From positions 62,001 through 126,000 of the forward strand of contig NZ_JAHSTT010000016.1 in the NCBI RefSeq assembly GCF_019145205.1: 64,000 nucleotides of DNA, read 5' to 3'. Source of the DNA: Pseudomonas khavaziana. GTDB taxonomy: Bacteria > Pseudomonadota > Gammaproteobacteria > Pseudomonadales > Pseudomonadaceae. This document shows, piece after piece, positions 26,137 through 34,832 of this stretch. Each line of letters starts with the position of its first letter. Positions within the stretch are counted from its first letter, which is position 1. Both the position numbers and the translations under genes were made by a program. Under the pieces are notes generated by a model. The model searched no databases, was not told the origin of the DNA, and was given only the letters and a program-made list of their open reading frames with translations.

Positions 26137-26670
26137 CTAACGCTTGAGCCCCATGCATGCGTCGTAGGCGTCTTTGCTTCTTTCGAGGTTATTCAATAGC
26201 TCTTGGCGACGAGCGCCTTTAGGGGAGTACACATCAAGGCCCGACATCGCCAGGCTGTTCTCCAGATGTGTAATCTCTTCCCTGTAGGGCGCGCAGCGCT
26301 TGTCTGCAGTCACCAGGGCTTTATAGGCTTGTGCTTCGGATTGGGAGTTGAGCGCGGCCTGGCTCGCAGAGGTCAGTTGCTTTTCAGTCTCATTGAACCG
26401 AACTTCTTTTTTGGCCAGATCTACTTCAGCCTTTCGCAGAGAGTCTGCCAATTGCTTGTTGTTCAAGCGAGCGGCGTCCAGCTCCTTGCGGGCCTGCGTC
26501 AATGAGTCGTTTAAATGTCTTACGTCGCTTCGCAGTTGGCCGCGGTCTTCTACAACCGTAAATGCGTAGATAGCCAACGTTATGAAAGCGGCAAACCATG
26601 TTCCGTCCTTGAGCAGGCCCCAGCGCGACGGCTTGACTGGATCGGGGTGGTCGTTTTTCAGTTGGCGCAT
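26137..26670 (-). CDS. membrane-anchored coiled-coil protein
   Basis: Protein of 177 residues. A cytoplasmic N-terminus precedes one transmembrane segment (about 22-40, TWFAAFITLAIYAFTVV), then a long heptad-rich coiled coil (about 45-125: LRSDVRHLNDSLTQARKELD and similar) and a short C-terminal region with two cysteines. No family is recognised. ATG at 26670 is preceded by GGAGAA. The upstream gene overlaps it by 13 bases, so both are probably translated from one message. Confidence 0.75.
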   Translation of the reverse strand: MRQLKNDHPDPVKPSRWGLLKDGTWFAAFITLAIYAFTVVEDRGQLRSDVRHLNDSLTQARKELDAARLNNKQLADSLRKAEVDLAKKEVRFNETEKQLTSASQAALNSQSEAQAYKALVTADKRCAPYREEITHLENSLAMSGLDVYSPKGARRQELLNNLERSKDAYDACMGLKR

Positions 26671-26924
26671 ATCAAATTCTCCTGTGTTGTCGCTTGAGCC
26701 TTCGCAAGCTCTACCGCAGCCGCTATAGCCGCACGGGCCTGAGGGCTGTTCTTCCAGCACGTAGACCTCAATGCGGCACAAGCTTGCGCCAGGATATCCG
26801 CCACTTGCGACTTTCCGAGTACCTCCATCGAGTCAATACCCATTTGCTCCAGCCGTGCGATCACGGTAGGGCCAACGCCTTTGAGCGCAAGCAGCGCGGT
26901 TCTTTCTTCCAATGAAAATGGCAC
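26658..26924 (-). CDS. small helix-hairpin-helix protein
   Basis: Protein of 88 residues. A helix-hairpin-helix motif is visible at LLALKGVGPTVIARLEQMGI (TfoX C-terminal/DNA-repair style), followed by a helical region with Cys and Ala-rich C-terminus. Such motifs bind DNA non-specifically or protein partners. GTG at 26924 is chosen because AAGGA lies 9 bases upstream; the open frame continues 10 codons to a TTG without a good ribosome site. It is co-transcribed with the coiled-coil membrane protein. Confidence 0.72.
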   Translation of the reverse strand: MPFSLEERTALLALKGVGPTVIARLEQMGIDSMEVLGKSQVADILAQACAALRSTCWKNSPQARAAIAAAVELAKAQATTQENLICAN

Positions 26925-27154
26925 TTGGAAATTCCTTTCTCCATGGGTGAACAATCTGAGCGGGCTACCATCAGCCAGCCGCTAGCACCATTTTGACACA
27001 TTTTCGACGAGTGACATGTCTGGATCAAGGGTCTCAGCTCGGCCGGGGTTGCCACACAAGCAGTTGCCGACTACCCTGAAAATGTTTGAATTATTACAAA
27101 CAATTTCGGTTTGGCTATTTTTCAGTCAAGCGACTTCAGGATGAGGAACGAAAA

Positions 27155-27322
27155 ATGTTTTCACATGAAGGTACCGCATTAGAGCTATTGATCCTGGTTT
27201 TCGGTGTGACGGGCGTGCTTTTGATTGCCTGGTTTTTTCACCATCAATATGAGCTCAGGGCGCGCAAGCGTGTAAAAAAACAACATGCTCATCATAAGCA
27301 AGCCACGACTCAAAATCACTGA
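27155..27322 (+). CDS. small single-helix membrane protein
   Basis: Protein of 55 residues with one strongly hydrophobic segment (about 9-28, LELLILVFGVTGVLLIAWFF) and a basic, His-rich C-terminus (RARKRVKKQHAHHK). GAGGAACG precedes the ATG with good spacing. The start at 27155 is preferred over upstream codons in the same frame for this reason. Function unknown. Confidence 0.65.
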   Translation: MFSHEGTALELLILVFGVTGVLLIAWFFHHQYELRARKRVKKQHAHHKQATTQNH

Positions 27323-27384
27323 TTGCCCGTAAACCTGCGCCAGTCATTGCGGCTGGCCTCAGGCCTATGATCCGAGGCGTGGCG

Positions 27385-27639
27385 TCATCCATTGGCTTCG
27401 GATCTACTGATCCTCTGTGCTTTGACTTCATTGGCGTAGGCTTCAAGCCTTTGCTGCTGAACAGTGAGTAATGCGCAGACCTTCCTTAAAGCAACCGCAT
27501 CACTTGAATGTCCGCCAGCGGCCAATGCTGTCAGCTCCACCACGGACCAGCCGATAACAGCGCTGGCGTCTTCAAGGTCGTAGAACAATTCCTGTTGCGC
27601 AGTCCTGGGGCCGTCTAGGTCTTCTATCAAAGCGTTCAC
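27385..27639 (-). CDS. small hypothetical helical protein
   Basis: Protein of 84 residues starting at GTG, without a clear Shine-Dalgarno site. It appears all-helical (DLEDASAVIGWSVVELTALA, ALRKVCALLTVQQQRLEAYANE) and resembles the many short unassigned helical proteins in pseudomonads, but I do not recognise a family. A terminator-like hairpin lies about 90 bases upstream on the same strand. Confidence 0.55.
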   Translation of the reverse strand: MNALIEDLDGPRTAQQELFYDLEDASAVIGWSVVELTALAAGGHSSDAVALRKVCALLTVQQQRLEAYANEVKAQRISRSEANG

Positions 27640-27728
27640 TCTGGTCTGTTTGGGTTAAAACGAATAAATGCGTAGGGCATGATATTCATCCTGGTGGTTA
27701 ATGTTTTTAGCCTGGCGCGAATAACAGG

Positions 27729-27758
27729 CAAAGAAAAGCCCGCGATGGGGCGCGGGCT
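27729..27758 (-). terminator. intrinsic terminator on the minus strand with no annotated gene before it
   Basis: AGCCCGCG pairs with CGCGGGCT (27737-27758); on the minus strand it is followed by TTTTCTTT. The 200 bases before it on that strand (27760-27962) hold no called gene. A short frame encoding the tail FHRPAFIVVSAP ends just before the hairpin, so this may be a leader/attenuator or the end of a small RNA. The whole 27640-27962 gap contains nothing else I can support. Confidence 0.6.
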
Positions 27759-27962
27759 AAAAGGAGTTCATTAAGGAGCTGAAACCACGATAAATGCTGG
27801 TCTGTGAAAGGTTTGTGAAACCCATCGGTGATCTGCGTGAACACAAGTGAATGTAGACCTCCAAAAGTGTATGCCTCGATCTCTCTCCAGCTGTACCGGG
27901 CGATGGACGCCGCAACCCACTACCGTCGCTGACATACCATTGTCGCTTGGATACTGCGCCTC

Positions 27963-28571
27963 ATGTTGATGTCTACCAGCTTGTTGTCAGCCTTTGTGCT
28001 TTTTGCCTTCGTGTCTTCCATCACCCCTGGCCCCAACAACACCATGTTGCTGGCGTCGGGGGTGAACTTTGGGTTTCGTCGCTCGATTCCTCACGCCTTG
28101 GGTGTCAGCATAGGGTTCATGTTGCTGGTGATTTGCGCGGGGTTGGGCCTGGGGGAAGTGTTCAAGCTGTTCCCGTGGGCGTACACGCTGCTGCGCTATG
28201 TTGGCGCCACCTATCTGCTGTACCTGGCGTGGAAGATTGCTACCGCTGGTGGGGTATCGGACAGTGATAACGAACAGCGCAAACCGATGACGTTCCTGGG
28301 TGCGGCGGCTTTCCAGTGGGTTAACCCCAAGGCCTGGATCATGGCGCTGGGTGCAATCACCACCTATACGCCGGCCGAGGGTTACGCCATTAATGTACTG
28401 GTGATCGCCGTGGTGTTTGCCGTGGTCAACCTGCCAAGCGTGTGTGTATGGGTCGGTTGCGGTAGCGGCCTGCGCAATGTGTTGCGCGAGCCGCGTTGGC
28501 TGCGGATGTTCAATTGGTCCATGGCTGGGTTGCTGGTGTTGTCGTTGTATCCGATGCTTTTTGTGGGCTGA
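27963..28571 (+). CDS. LysE/RhtB-family amino-acid exporter
   Basis: Inner-membrane exporter of 202 residues with about five or six hydrophobic segments and the family signature SSITPGPNNTMLLASGVNFG near the N-terminus. Other conserved blocks are GATYLLYLAWKI and FQWVNPKAWIMALGAI. RhtB proteins export amino acids and their derivatives; the specific substrate is not evident. ATG at 27963 and 27969 are both possible starts. Confidence 0.9.
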   Translation: MLMSTSLLSAFVLFAFVSSITPGPNNTMLLASGVNFGFRRSIPHALGVSIGFMLLVICAGLGLGEVFKLFPWAYTLLRYVGATYLLYLAWKIATAGGVSDSDNEQRKPMTFLGAAAFQWVNPKAWIMALGAITTYTPAEGYAINVLVIAVVFAVVNLPSVCVWVGCGSGLRNVLREPRWLRMFNWSMAGLLVLSLYPMLFVG

Positions 28572-28578
28572 TTCGGGT

Positions 28579-28662
28579 TCAGACCGGCGAAATAGTCGCC
28601 AGCAAGCCAATGCCAATGGTCAATACCAAAAAGCCGAACAGGAAAATTGCCATTTTGGTCAT
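28579..28662 (-). CDS. 27-residue membrane peptide
   Basis: Short gene with a near-perfect ribosome site (GGAGG, 4 bases, ATG) and 27 codons. The product has Met-Thr-Lys at the start and one continuous hydrophobic segment of about 20 residues (AIFLFGFLVLTIGIGLLA) ending with Ser-Pro-Val. Single-helix peptides of this size are common stress-related membrane modulators. It converges with the LysE gene. The rest of the 28572-28907 gap holds no other gene that I can see. Confidence 0.6.
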   Translation of the reverse strand: MTKMAIFLFGFLVLTIGIGLLATISPV

Positions 28663-28907
28663 AAGGCCTCCGAAGGGCGGGGAGCGACAGGGATGTCGGG
28701 ATGGCGCCTATTGTCCGCCTGGGACGGCGTTCAATACAGGTGCAGATGACAGAGAAAAAACCGTATCAGATAGTGCCGAAGTAGCTGGGCTGCGGCTTTT
28801 GAAGCATCTTGGATTTATCAATATCAGGGACGCCGATTGAGACAGTGACGGCGTTTGCCCCTAAGATAGCGCCCATTGCATCAACAATAAGAGTGGGCCA
28901 ACCCTCG

Positions 28908-29918
28908 ATGGAAAGACGCCAGTTCAGCGGTGGCATGCAAGGCAAGAACCTGCGCTACCTCAATGACAAAACCCAGCAAGCAACGCCGGTCACCCGCGTC
29001 GGTTTCCTGCTGCTCGAACACTTCTCCCTGCCGGCCTTCACCCAGACCCTCGACACCCTCGTAACCGCCAACCTGCTGCGCCCCGAGCTGTTTGCCTCGC
29101 GCACCTTCGGCTGGGGCGAGGGAGAAGTGATCAGCGACCTCGGGCTGGTGATCCGCCCCGATGCGAATCTGGAGTTGTCGGCGCTGCAGGATCTGGACCT
29201 GCTGGTCATCTGCGGTGGTTTCCGTACCGAGCTCAAGGCCAGCGAACCATTCATTCAACTGTTGCGCAGCGCTGCGGAGGCGGGTATTTGCCTTGCCGGT
29301 TTGTGGAACGGTTCCTGGTTTCTCGGTCGCGCCGGGCTGTTGCAGGGCTACCGTTGCGCGATCCACCCTGAGCACCGCCCGGCGCTGGCGGAAGTGTCCA
29401 AGGGCGCCCAGGTCACCAGCGAGCCCTATGTGATCGACCGCGATCGCCTCACCGCATCGAGCCCCTCCGGCGCCTTCCACATGGCTCTGGACTGGATCAA
29501 GAGCCTGCATGGCAAGGCGCTGGTCGAGGGTATCGAAGACATCCTGGCGTTCGAAGAATCACGCTACCGCCGCATCAAGCCAACAGAGAACGTCTGCGTC
29601 AGCGCACCCCTGCGCGAAGTGGTGAAGCTGATGGACGCCAACCTTGAAGAACCGCTTGAACTCGATCAGCTCGCCGTCTACGCCGGCCGCTCCCGCCGCC
29701 AGTTGGAGCGCCTGTTCAAGGAGCAACTGGGCACTACGCCGCAGCGCTACTACATGGAGCTGCGCGTCACCGAAGCGCGCCGCCTGTTGCAGCACACCGA
29801 GTTGTCACAGGTGGATGTACTGGTGGCATGCGGTTTTGTTTCGCCAAGTCATTTCAGCAAGTGCTACAGCGCGTACTTCGGCTATCGCCCCTCCAAGGAG
29901 AAGCGATTGGTCAAGTAG
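28908..29918 (+). CDS. GlxA-type AraC-family regulator
   Basis: Regulator of 336 residues. The N-terminal domain is DJ-1/PfpI-like (about 25-190: RVGFLLLEHFSLPAF, LDLLVICGGFRTEL, ICLAGLWNGSWFLGRAGLL). The C-terminal AraC helix-turn-helix pair is at about 230-330 (DQLAVYAGRSRRQLERLFK, VDVLVACGFVSPSHFSKCY). Members of this group (GbdR, CdhR, ArgR) sense glycine betaine, carnitine or arginine in Pseudomonas. The DJ-1 nucleophile Cys position is occupied by Trp-Asn-Gly, so it is sensory only. It converges with the hydroxyproline operon. ATG at 28935 is an alternative start. Confidence 0.88.
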   Translation: MERRQFSGGMQGKNLRYLNDKTQQATPVTRVGFLLLEHFSLPAFTQTLDTLVTANLLRPELFASRTFGWGEGEVISDLGLVIRPDANLELSALQDLDLLVICGGFRTELKASEPFIQLLRSAAEAGICLAGLWNGSWFLGRAGLLQGYRCAIHPEHRPALAEVSKGAQVTSEPYVIDRDRLTASSPSGAFHMALDWIKSLHGKALVEGIEDILAFEESRYRRIKPTENVCVSAPLREVVKLMDANLEEPLELDQLAVYAGRSRRQLERLFKEQLGTTPQRYYMELRVTEARRLLQHTELSQVDVLVACGFVSPSHFSKCYSAYFGYRPSKEKRLVK

Positions 29919-29957
29919 CAGGACGGCGCCCGCCCTGGTGTTTCGGGGTCAGTTGTC

Positions 29958-31205
29958 TCAGAAACGGTCCAGTCGATAGGGCTGTAACTCAGGCACTGAC
30001 TCTCCTGCCGCCAGTTGCCCGATCCTTTCAGCCGTCACCGCCGCCTGAGTCAGCCCCAGATGCTGATGACCAAACGCAAGCAGCACCTTGCCCTCGCACA
30101 CCCGGTCAATGATCGGCAGCGAGTCGGGCAGGGACGGCCGAAAGCCCATCCACGGTGTGGCGTCACTTGCGTTCAGGTTGTGACGAAACAGGCCTTGGCT
30201 CAAGCGGTGCAACTGCCAGGCCCGTTGCATATTCGCCGGGCGGTCGAGGCCGGCGAATTCGACCGTTCCGGCCAGGCGCAAGCCGCCGGTCATGGGCGTC
30301 ATGATGAACTTGCGTTCCAGCGAGGTGACGGCGAAGGGCAGGCGCTGGTGTTCGTGGGGCAGCATCAGGTGATAGCCGCGTTCGGTGTCCAGCGGTACCT
30401 GTTTGCCTGTCAGGGCCGCAGTGAGTTTGGCCGAGTGTGCGCCGCAGGCGATCAGCACTTGGCGCGCCGTCACTACGCCTTGATCGGTCATCAGTGAAAC
30501 ACCGCTGTCATCCAGGCGCCCATCCAGAACACGCTGCTGGAGAAATTGCACACCCTCGGCCTTGGCCGCATTCACCAGTTCGCCGACCAGGGTATAGGGG
30601 TCGAGAAAATGCCCGGTACTGGGGAAGAACAAACCACCTTGTATGGCGTCGCTCAATTGCGGCGCGACCGTACGCACCGCCTCGCCGCTCCAGAACTCCA
30701 CGGCTACGCCTTGCTGGCGCATGCGTTGCTGCAGCGCATCCAGGGCGACGCGGGATTCGGCGCGCTCAAACACCAGCAACGAGCCGTCTTCGCGCAGCAG
30801 TTGCGCCTGCCCAATCGACCGCAGCAAACGCTGCCACGCACCCAGGCTGCCTTCGTTCAAGGCACGCAGGCCGGCCACGGTGCGCTGGTAGCTCGCTGGT
30901 CGCAGGTTCAGCAGCAGGCGGATAAACCAGGGCAGGGCATGGGGCAAGTAGGTCCAGTCCAGCCGTAGCGGGCCCGTGGGGTCCAGCAGCATGGCGGGTA
31001 AGCGCTTGAGGATCGACAGGTTGGCGATGGGGAACACTTGCTCCGTCGCCAGGTGACCGGCGTTGCCGTAGGAGGCGCCCATGCCCGGCGCCTGCGCGTC
31101 GATCACCTGCACCTGGCGGCCTTGGCGCGCCAGCTGCAAGGCACAGGCGACGCCGATGATGCCGGCGCCGACCACCACAATGTCTGCTTGATTGGGCTCG
31201 GCCAT
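29958..31205 (-). CDS. FAD-dependent D-hydroxyproline dehydrogenase (DAAO family)
   Basis: Flavoprotein of 415 residues that probably oxidises cis-4-hydroxy-D-proline to pyrroline-4-hydroxy-2-carboxylate. The FAD-binding dinucleotide fold is at the N-terminus (DIVVVGAGIIGVACALQLA), and the family block GMGASYGNAG is just after it; a C-terminal FAD contact is AFGHQHLGLTQAA. It is the single-subunit type (HypO of P. putida) and not the three-subunit enzyme of P. aeruginosa. The start is 2 bases after the aldehyde dehydrogenase stop. The substrate assignment rests on operon context; a D-amino acid dehydrogenase is the general alternative. Confidence 0.88.
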   Translation of the reverse strand: MAEPNQADIVVVGAGIIGVACALQLARQGRQVQVIDAQAPGMGASYGNAGHLATEQVFPIANLSILKRLPAMLLDPTGPLRLDWTYLPHALPWFIRLLLNLRPASYQRTVAGLRALNEGSLGAWQRLLRSIGQAQLLREDGSLLVFERAESRVALDALQQRMRQQGVAVEFWSGEAVRTVAPQLSDAIQGGLFFPSTGHFLDPYTLVGELVNAAKAEGVQFLQQRVLDGRLDDSGVSLMTDQGVVTARQVLIACGAHSAKLTAALTGKQVPLDTERGYHLMLPHEHQRLPFAVTSLERKFIMTPMTGGLRLAGTVEFAGLDRPANMQRAWQLHRLSQGLFRHNLNASDATPWMGFRPSLPDSLPIIDRVCEGKVLLAFGHQHLGLTQAAVTAERIGQLAAGESVPELQPYRLDRF

Positions 31206-31207
31206 GG

Positions 31208-32779
31208 CTACGCTTCTCTCTGGCCGTCGAGCAGGCGTCGTAACCCTAGCGGGTTGTCGTGCCCGAGCGCAGCGGGCAGCAGGGCATCCGGGAAGTCCTG
31301 ATAGCACACCGGGCGCAGGAACCTGTGGATCGCCGCCGTGCCCACCGAGGTGCTGCGTGCATCCGACGTCGCCGGGAACGGCCCGCCATGCACCATCGCA
31401 TCGCAGACTTCCACGCCGGTCGGCCAGCCGTTGACCAACAGGCGCCCGGCCTTGCGTTCCAATACCGGCAGCAGTGCGCGGGCCTGGGGCAAATCCGGCT
31501 CATCCAAGTGCAAGGTCGCGGTGAGTTGACCTTCCAGGTGTTCGGATACCTGGCGCACTTGCTCCACATCGCGGCATTCCACCACCAGCGAGGCGGCGCC
31601 GAAGACCTCGGCTTGCAGATGTTCGTTGCTCAGGAATGCTTGGGCCTGGGTCACGAACAGGTGGGCCTGGCCTTGATTTGGCCCGGCGGCCGCCAGGCCC
31701 TTGGCGGCGACTTGGGCGTGCTGGGCTAATGCACTCACGCCGGTTTCGTAGGCGCTGAACATGCCCGGGGTGAGCATGGTCTGGGCCGGGCAACGTGCAA
31801 GCAGATCACTGGCGCCCTTGATAAAGCGGTCCAGGGCGCTACCTTTCACGGCGATTACCAAGCCGGGGTTGGTGCAGAACTGGCCGGCACCTTGGGTCAG
31901 TGACGCGACAAAGCCTTCGGCCAATGCTTCAGCCCGTGCTTCAAGCGCGGCAGCAAACAGGTAGACCGGATTGATCGAACTCATTTCCGCATATACCGGA
32001 ATCGGCTCCCGGCGTGCCTGGGCGGCCTGGCACAGCGCGACACCGCCACTGCGCGAACCGGTAAAACCTGCGGCCTTGATGCGCGGGTCGGTCACCAGGG
32101 CGATACCCACCTCGTTACCCGCGCCATAGAGCAGTGAAAACACGCCTTCGGGCAAGCCACACTGTTTGACCGCCTGCGCAATGGCGCGGCCCACCAGCTC
32201 GCTGGTGCCAGGGTGGGCGCTGTGGGCCTTGACCACCACCGGGCAACCGGCAGCGAGTGCCGATGCGGTATCGCCGCCCGCCACGGAGAAGGCCAGGGGG
32301 AAGTTGCTGGCGCCAAACACTGCGACCGGGCCCAGGGCAATATGGCGCTGGCGCAAGTCGGCGCGGGGCAGCGGTTGGCGCTGGGGTTGCGCGCTATCGA
32401 TCCGCACGTCGAGCCATTCACCCAGGCGCACGGTGCGGGCAAAGGCACGCAACTGCCCGCAGGTACGACCGCGTTCGCCTTGGATGCGTGCGCGGGGCAG
32501 GCCGGTTTCGGCGCTGGCGCGTTCGATCAATTCATCGCCCAGGGCTTCGATGTTATCGGCAATGGTTTCAAGAAACCCGGCGCGGTCTGCCAAGGTTGTT
32601 TCGCGGTAAGCATCGAAGGCGGCCCGCGCCAATGCGCAGGCCTGTTCGACCTGCTCGCCGTCGCCGCCGGTGTAGGCAGGCTCCAGTGGCGTGTCGGTGG
32701 CGGGGTTAATGGCGCGGATCGCATCGCGATGGCCGTAAAGGGATTGCTGACCGATCAGCATCTTGCCTGTCAGAGTCAT
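31208..32779 (-). CDS. 2-oxoglutarate semialdehyde dehydrogenase (NADP+)
   Basis: Aldehyde dehydrogenase of 523 residues that probably makes 2-oxoglutarate from its semialdehyde, the last step of hydroxyproline breakdown. The nucleotide-binding region has VFGASNFPLAFSVAGGD and FTGSRSGG, with the general base in PVYAEMSSINPV and the catalytic Cys in GAGQFCTNPG. It belongs to the NADP+-dependent KGSADH branch, where Cys follows QF. ATG at 32779 begins the homologous part; the frame extends 38 codons into a REP element upstream, which is not coding. Confidence 0.92.
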   Translation of the reverse strand: MTLTGKMLIGQQSLYGHRDAIRAINPATDTPLEPAYTGGDGEQVEQACALARAAFDAYRETTLADRAGFLETIADNIEALGDELIERASAETGLPRARIQGERGRTCGQLRAFARTVRLGEWLDVRIDSAQPQRQPLPRADLRQRHIALGPVAVFGASNFPLAFSVAGGDTASALAAGCPVVVKAHSAHPGTSELVGRAIAQAVKQCGLPEGVFSLLYGAGNEVGIALVTDPRIKAAGFTGSRSGGVALCQAAQARREPIPVYAEMSSINPVYLFAAALEARAEALAEGFVASLTQGAGQFCTNPGLVIAVKGSALDRFIKGASDLLARCPAQTMLTPGMFSAYETGVSALAQHAQVAAKGLAAAGPNQGQAHLFVTQAQAFLSNEHLQAEVFGAASLVVECRDVEQVRQVSEHLEGQLTATLHLDEPDLPQARALLPVLERKAGRLLVNGWPTGVEVCDAMVHGGPFPATSDARSTSVGTAAIHRFLRPVCYQDFPDALLPAALGHDNPLGLRRLLDGQREA

Positions 32780-32806
32780 GGGGCATCCAGGAAAATAGAG
32801 GGGTGT

Positions 32807-32906
32807 TGTAGGAGCGAGCTTGCTCGCGAACAAGGTGCATATAACGCGTTCATTCAGAATGAACGCGTTATCGCTGACGACCTTCGCGAGCAAGCTCGCT
32901 CCTACA
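32807..32906. repeat. REP doublet inside the hydroxyproline operon
   Basis: TGTAGGAGCGAGCTTGCTCG and its near-perfect inverse TCGCGAGCAAGCTCGCTCCT enclose a palindromic centre (AACGCGTTCATTC, GAATGAACGCGTT). It sits in the 132-base gap between two co-directional operon genes, where it could stall or stabilise mRNA and lower downstream expression. Confidence 0.93.
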
Positions 32907-32911
32907 GAAAT

Positions 32912-33859
32912 TCAAGCGACGTTCTGTTCAGCCGACCAGTTGGCATACCACTGGCGGAACAGCGCGTACTGCTGCTCGGCATATCGACGCTGGGCCTCGC
33001 TGAGCACATCGGTTTGGTTGAAGTGCAGGGCGTATCCCTGGTCACCGTTGAGCACCATCAGGTGCTTGTAATACAGCACCAGGTCACAGCCTTCGTCGAA
33101 CGATGACAGCACCGCCAGTGCGGCTTCCAGCTCGCGGGCCTGGCGACGGGCTTTGGCATCGCCCTTGGCAGCTTTTTTGCTCAGGGCCACCAGCTGCAGG
33201 ACTTCCCGTGGCAGCGCGTTGCCGATGCCGGTGATCGCGCCGGTGGCGTTGCAGTTGACGAAACCGTGCACCACCTGGGTGTCGACACCGACCATCAAGG
33301 TTACGTCGTCGTCCTGGGAGGTGATGTTTTCTGCGGCGTAGCGCAGGTCGGCAGCGCCGCCGAACTCCTTGAAGCCGATCAGGTTCGGGTGCTCGCGACG
33401 CAGCTCGAAGAACAGGTCGGCGCGGGTGGCGAAGCCGTAGTAGGGGCTGTTGTAGATCACGGCCGGCAGGTTGGGCGCAGCGTTGAGGATCGCCGCAAAG
33501 TGAGCCTTTTGCGCGGTGACCGAAGCCCCACGGGACAGCACGCGGGGAATCACCATCAAGCCATGGGCGCCGACCTTGGCGGCATGGGCCGCGTGGGCCA
33601 CCGCCTCGCGGCTGTTCACCGCGCCGGTACCGACGATGGTCGGCACGCCGGCCGCGACCAGGCGCGCCACGCCTTCCTGGCGCTGTGCCTCGGTGAGCAG
33701 CGGCCAGTCGCCCATGGAGCCGCAATACACCACTGCGCTCATGCCGATATCGATCAGCTCGCGGCCCTTGGCGACCAGCGCGTCGAAGTCCGGCTGGCGC
33801 TCGGCGGTGCAGGGGGTCATCAGGGCGGGCATGCAGCCGGTGAAGATGTTGTCGCTCAT
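32912..33859 (-). CDS. 1-pyrroline-4-hydroxy-2-carboxylate deaminase (DapA family)
   Basis: TIM-barrel enzyme of the dihydrodipicolinate synthase family, 315 residues. It probably deaminates and dehydrates pyrroline-4-hydroxy-2-carboxylate to 2-oxoglutarate semialdehyde. The Schiff-base Lys164 is in IGFKEFGG and the catalytic Tyr136 in VIYNSPYYG. It lies between the epimerase and the semialdehyde dehydrogenase, which fixes its role. ATG at 33859 is chosen by homology; the frame extends 47 codons upstream inside the epimerase gene. Confidence 0.92.
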   Translation of the reverse strand: MSDNIFTGCMPALMTPCTAERQPDFDALVAKGRELIDIGMSAVVYCGSMGDWPLLTEAQRQEGVARLVAAGVPTIVGTGAVNSREAVAHAAHAAKVGAHGLMVIPRVLSRGASVTAQKAHFAAILNAAPNLPAVIYNSPYYGFATRADLFFELRREHPNLIGFKEFGGAADLRYAAENITSQDDDVTLMVGVDTQVVHGFVNCNATGAITGIGNALPREVLQLVALSKKAAKGDAKARRQARELEAALAVLSSFDEGCDLVLYYKHLMVLNGDQGYALHFNQTDVLSEAQRRYAEQQYALFRQWYANWSAEQNVA

Positions 33860-33894
33860 GGTGCTAACTCCATTCAGGTCAATAAAAAACAGGT

Positions 33895-34821
33895 TCAAAT
33901 GCCCCAGGCAAACGGGTCCTGCTCGTCGATCAGCAAGGTGCTGTCGGCGGTCATGTAGGCGCGGCCGGTGATGAACGGGCGCACACGTTCGCCGTCCCAT
34001 TCATAGCGGCCCTGGAACTGGCTGCCGGTGATGCTGGCTTGTACCCAGGTGTCTCCTGCAGCAAGTTTGCCGTCGGCGGCCAGGCAGGCGAGCTTGGCGC
34101 TGGTGCCGGTGCCGCAGGGTGAACGGTCGTAGGCTTTGCCGGGGCACATGACGAAGTTGCGGCTGTCGGCGTGGCCGTCGTCAGCGAACAGTTCGATATG
34201 GTCGATCAGCGCGCCATCGGCGCCGTGAATACCCTGGGCCTCAAGGGCCTTGAGCATCGCCCAGGTGTAGTCGGTCAAGGCTTCCACGTTGTCCATCTGC
34301 AACGCCTGGCCGTGGTCCGAGACCAGGAAGAACCAGTTGCCGCCCCAGGCAATGTCGCCCAGCACCGCGCCATGCCCAGGCACCTGCACAGCTACCTGCT
34401 GGCGGTAGCGGTAAGCCGGCACGTTGCGCAGGGTCACGTTGCCGTCCTCGTGCAGGGTGGCCGCCACCGGGCCCACCGGCGTGTCGATGGTGTGCACACC
34501 CGGGGCGATCAGCTCGAGGTAATGCAGTGAGGCCACCAGGCCGAGGGTGCCGTGACCGCACATGCCGAGGTAGCCGGCGTTGTTGAAGAAGATCACCCCG
34601 CAGGTGGCGCCCGGCGTGACGGGCGCGCAATACAGCGCGCCGACCAGTACGTCATTGCCCCGTGGCTCCAGCAGGCAGGCGCGGCGCCACTGGTCGTGGT
34701 GGGTGCGCAGGTGTTCCAGTTGCTCGGCGATGGAGGCGCCGAGCAACGCAGGGAACCCGCTCATTACCAGACGCGTAGGTTCGCCGCCGGTGTGCGAGTC
34801 GATCACGTGCAGCCGTTTCAT
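33895..34821 (-). CDS. lhpA: 4-hydroxyproline 2-epimerase
   Basis: Cofactor-independent epimerase of the proline racemase family, 308 residues, converting trans-4-hydroxy-L-proline to the cis-D isomer. The two catalytic cysteines are Cys88 in GMCGHGT and Cys236 in DRSPCGTGTSAK, at the positions known for the P. aeruginosa enzyme; a Thr or other residue at the first Cys would have meant a dehydratase. ATG at 34821 has GGAG 7 bases upstream. The start overlaps no other gene but is 12 bases after the permease stop. Confidence 0.95.
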   Translation of the reverse strand: MKRLHVIDSHTGGEPTRLVMSGFPALLGASIAEQLEHLRTHHDQWRRACLLEPRGNDVLVGALYCAPVTPGATCGVIFFNNAGYLGMCGHGTLGLVASLHYLELIAPGVHTIDTPVGPVAATLHEDGNVTLRNVPAYRYRQQVAVQVPGHGAVLGDIAWGGNWFFLVSDHGQALQMDNVEALTDYTWAMLKALEAQGIHGADGALIDHIELFADDGHADSRNFVMCPGKAYDRSPCGTGTSAKLACLAADGKLAAGDTWVQASITGSQFQGRYEWDGERVRPFITGRAYMTADSTLLIDEQDPFAWGI

Positions 34822-34832
34822 AGAACGCTCCA

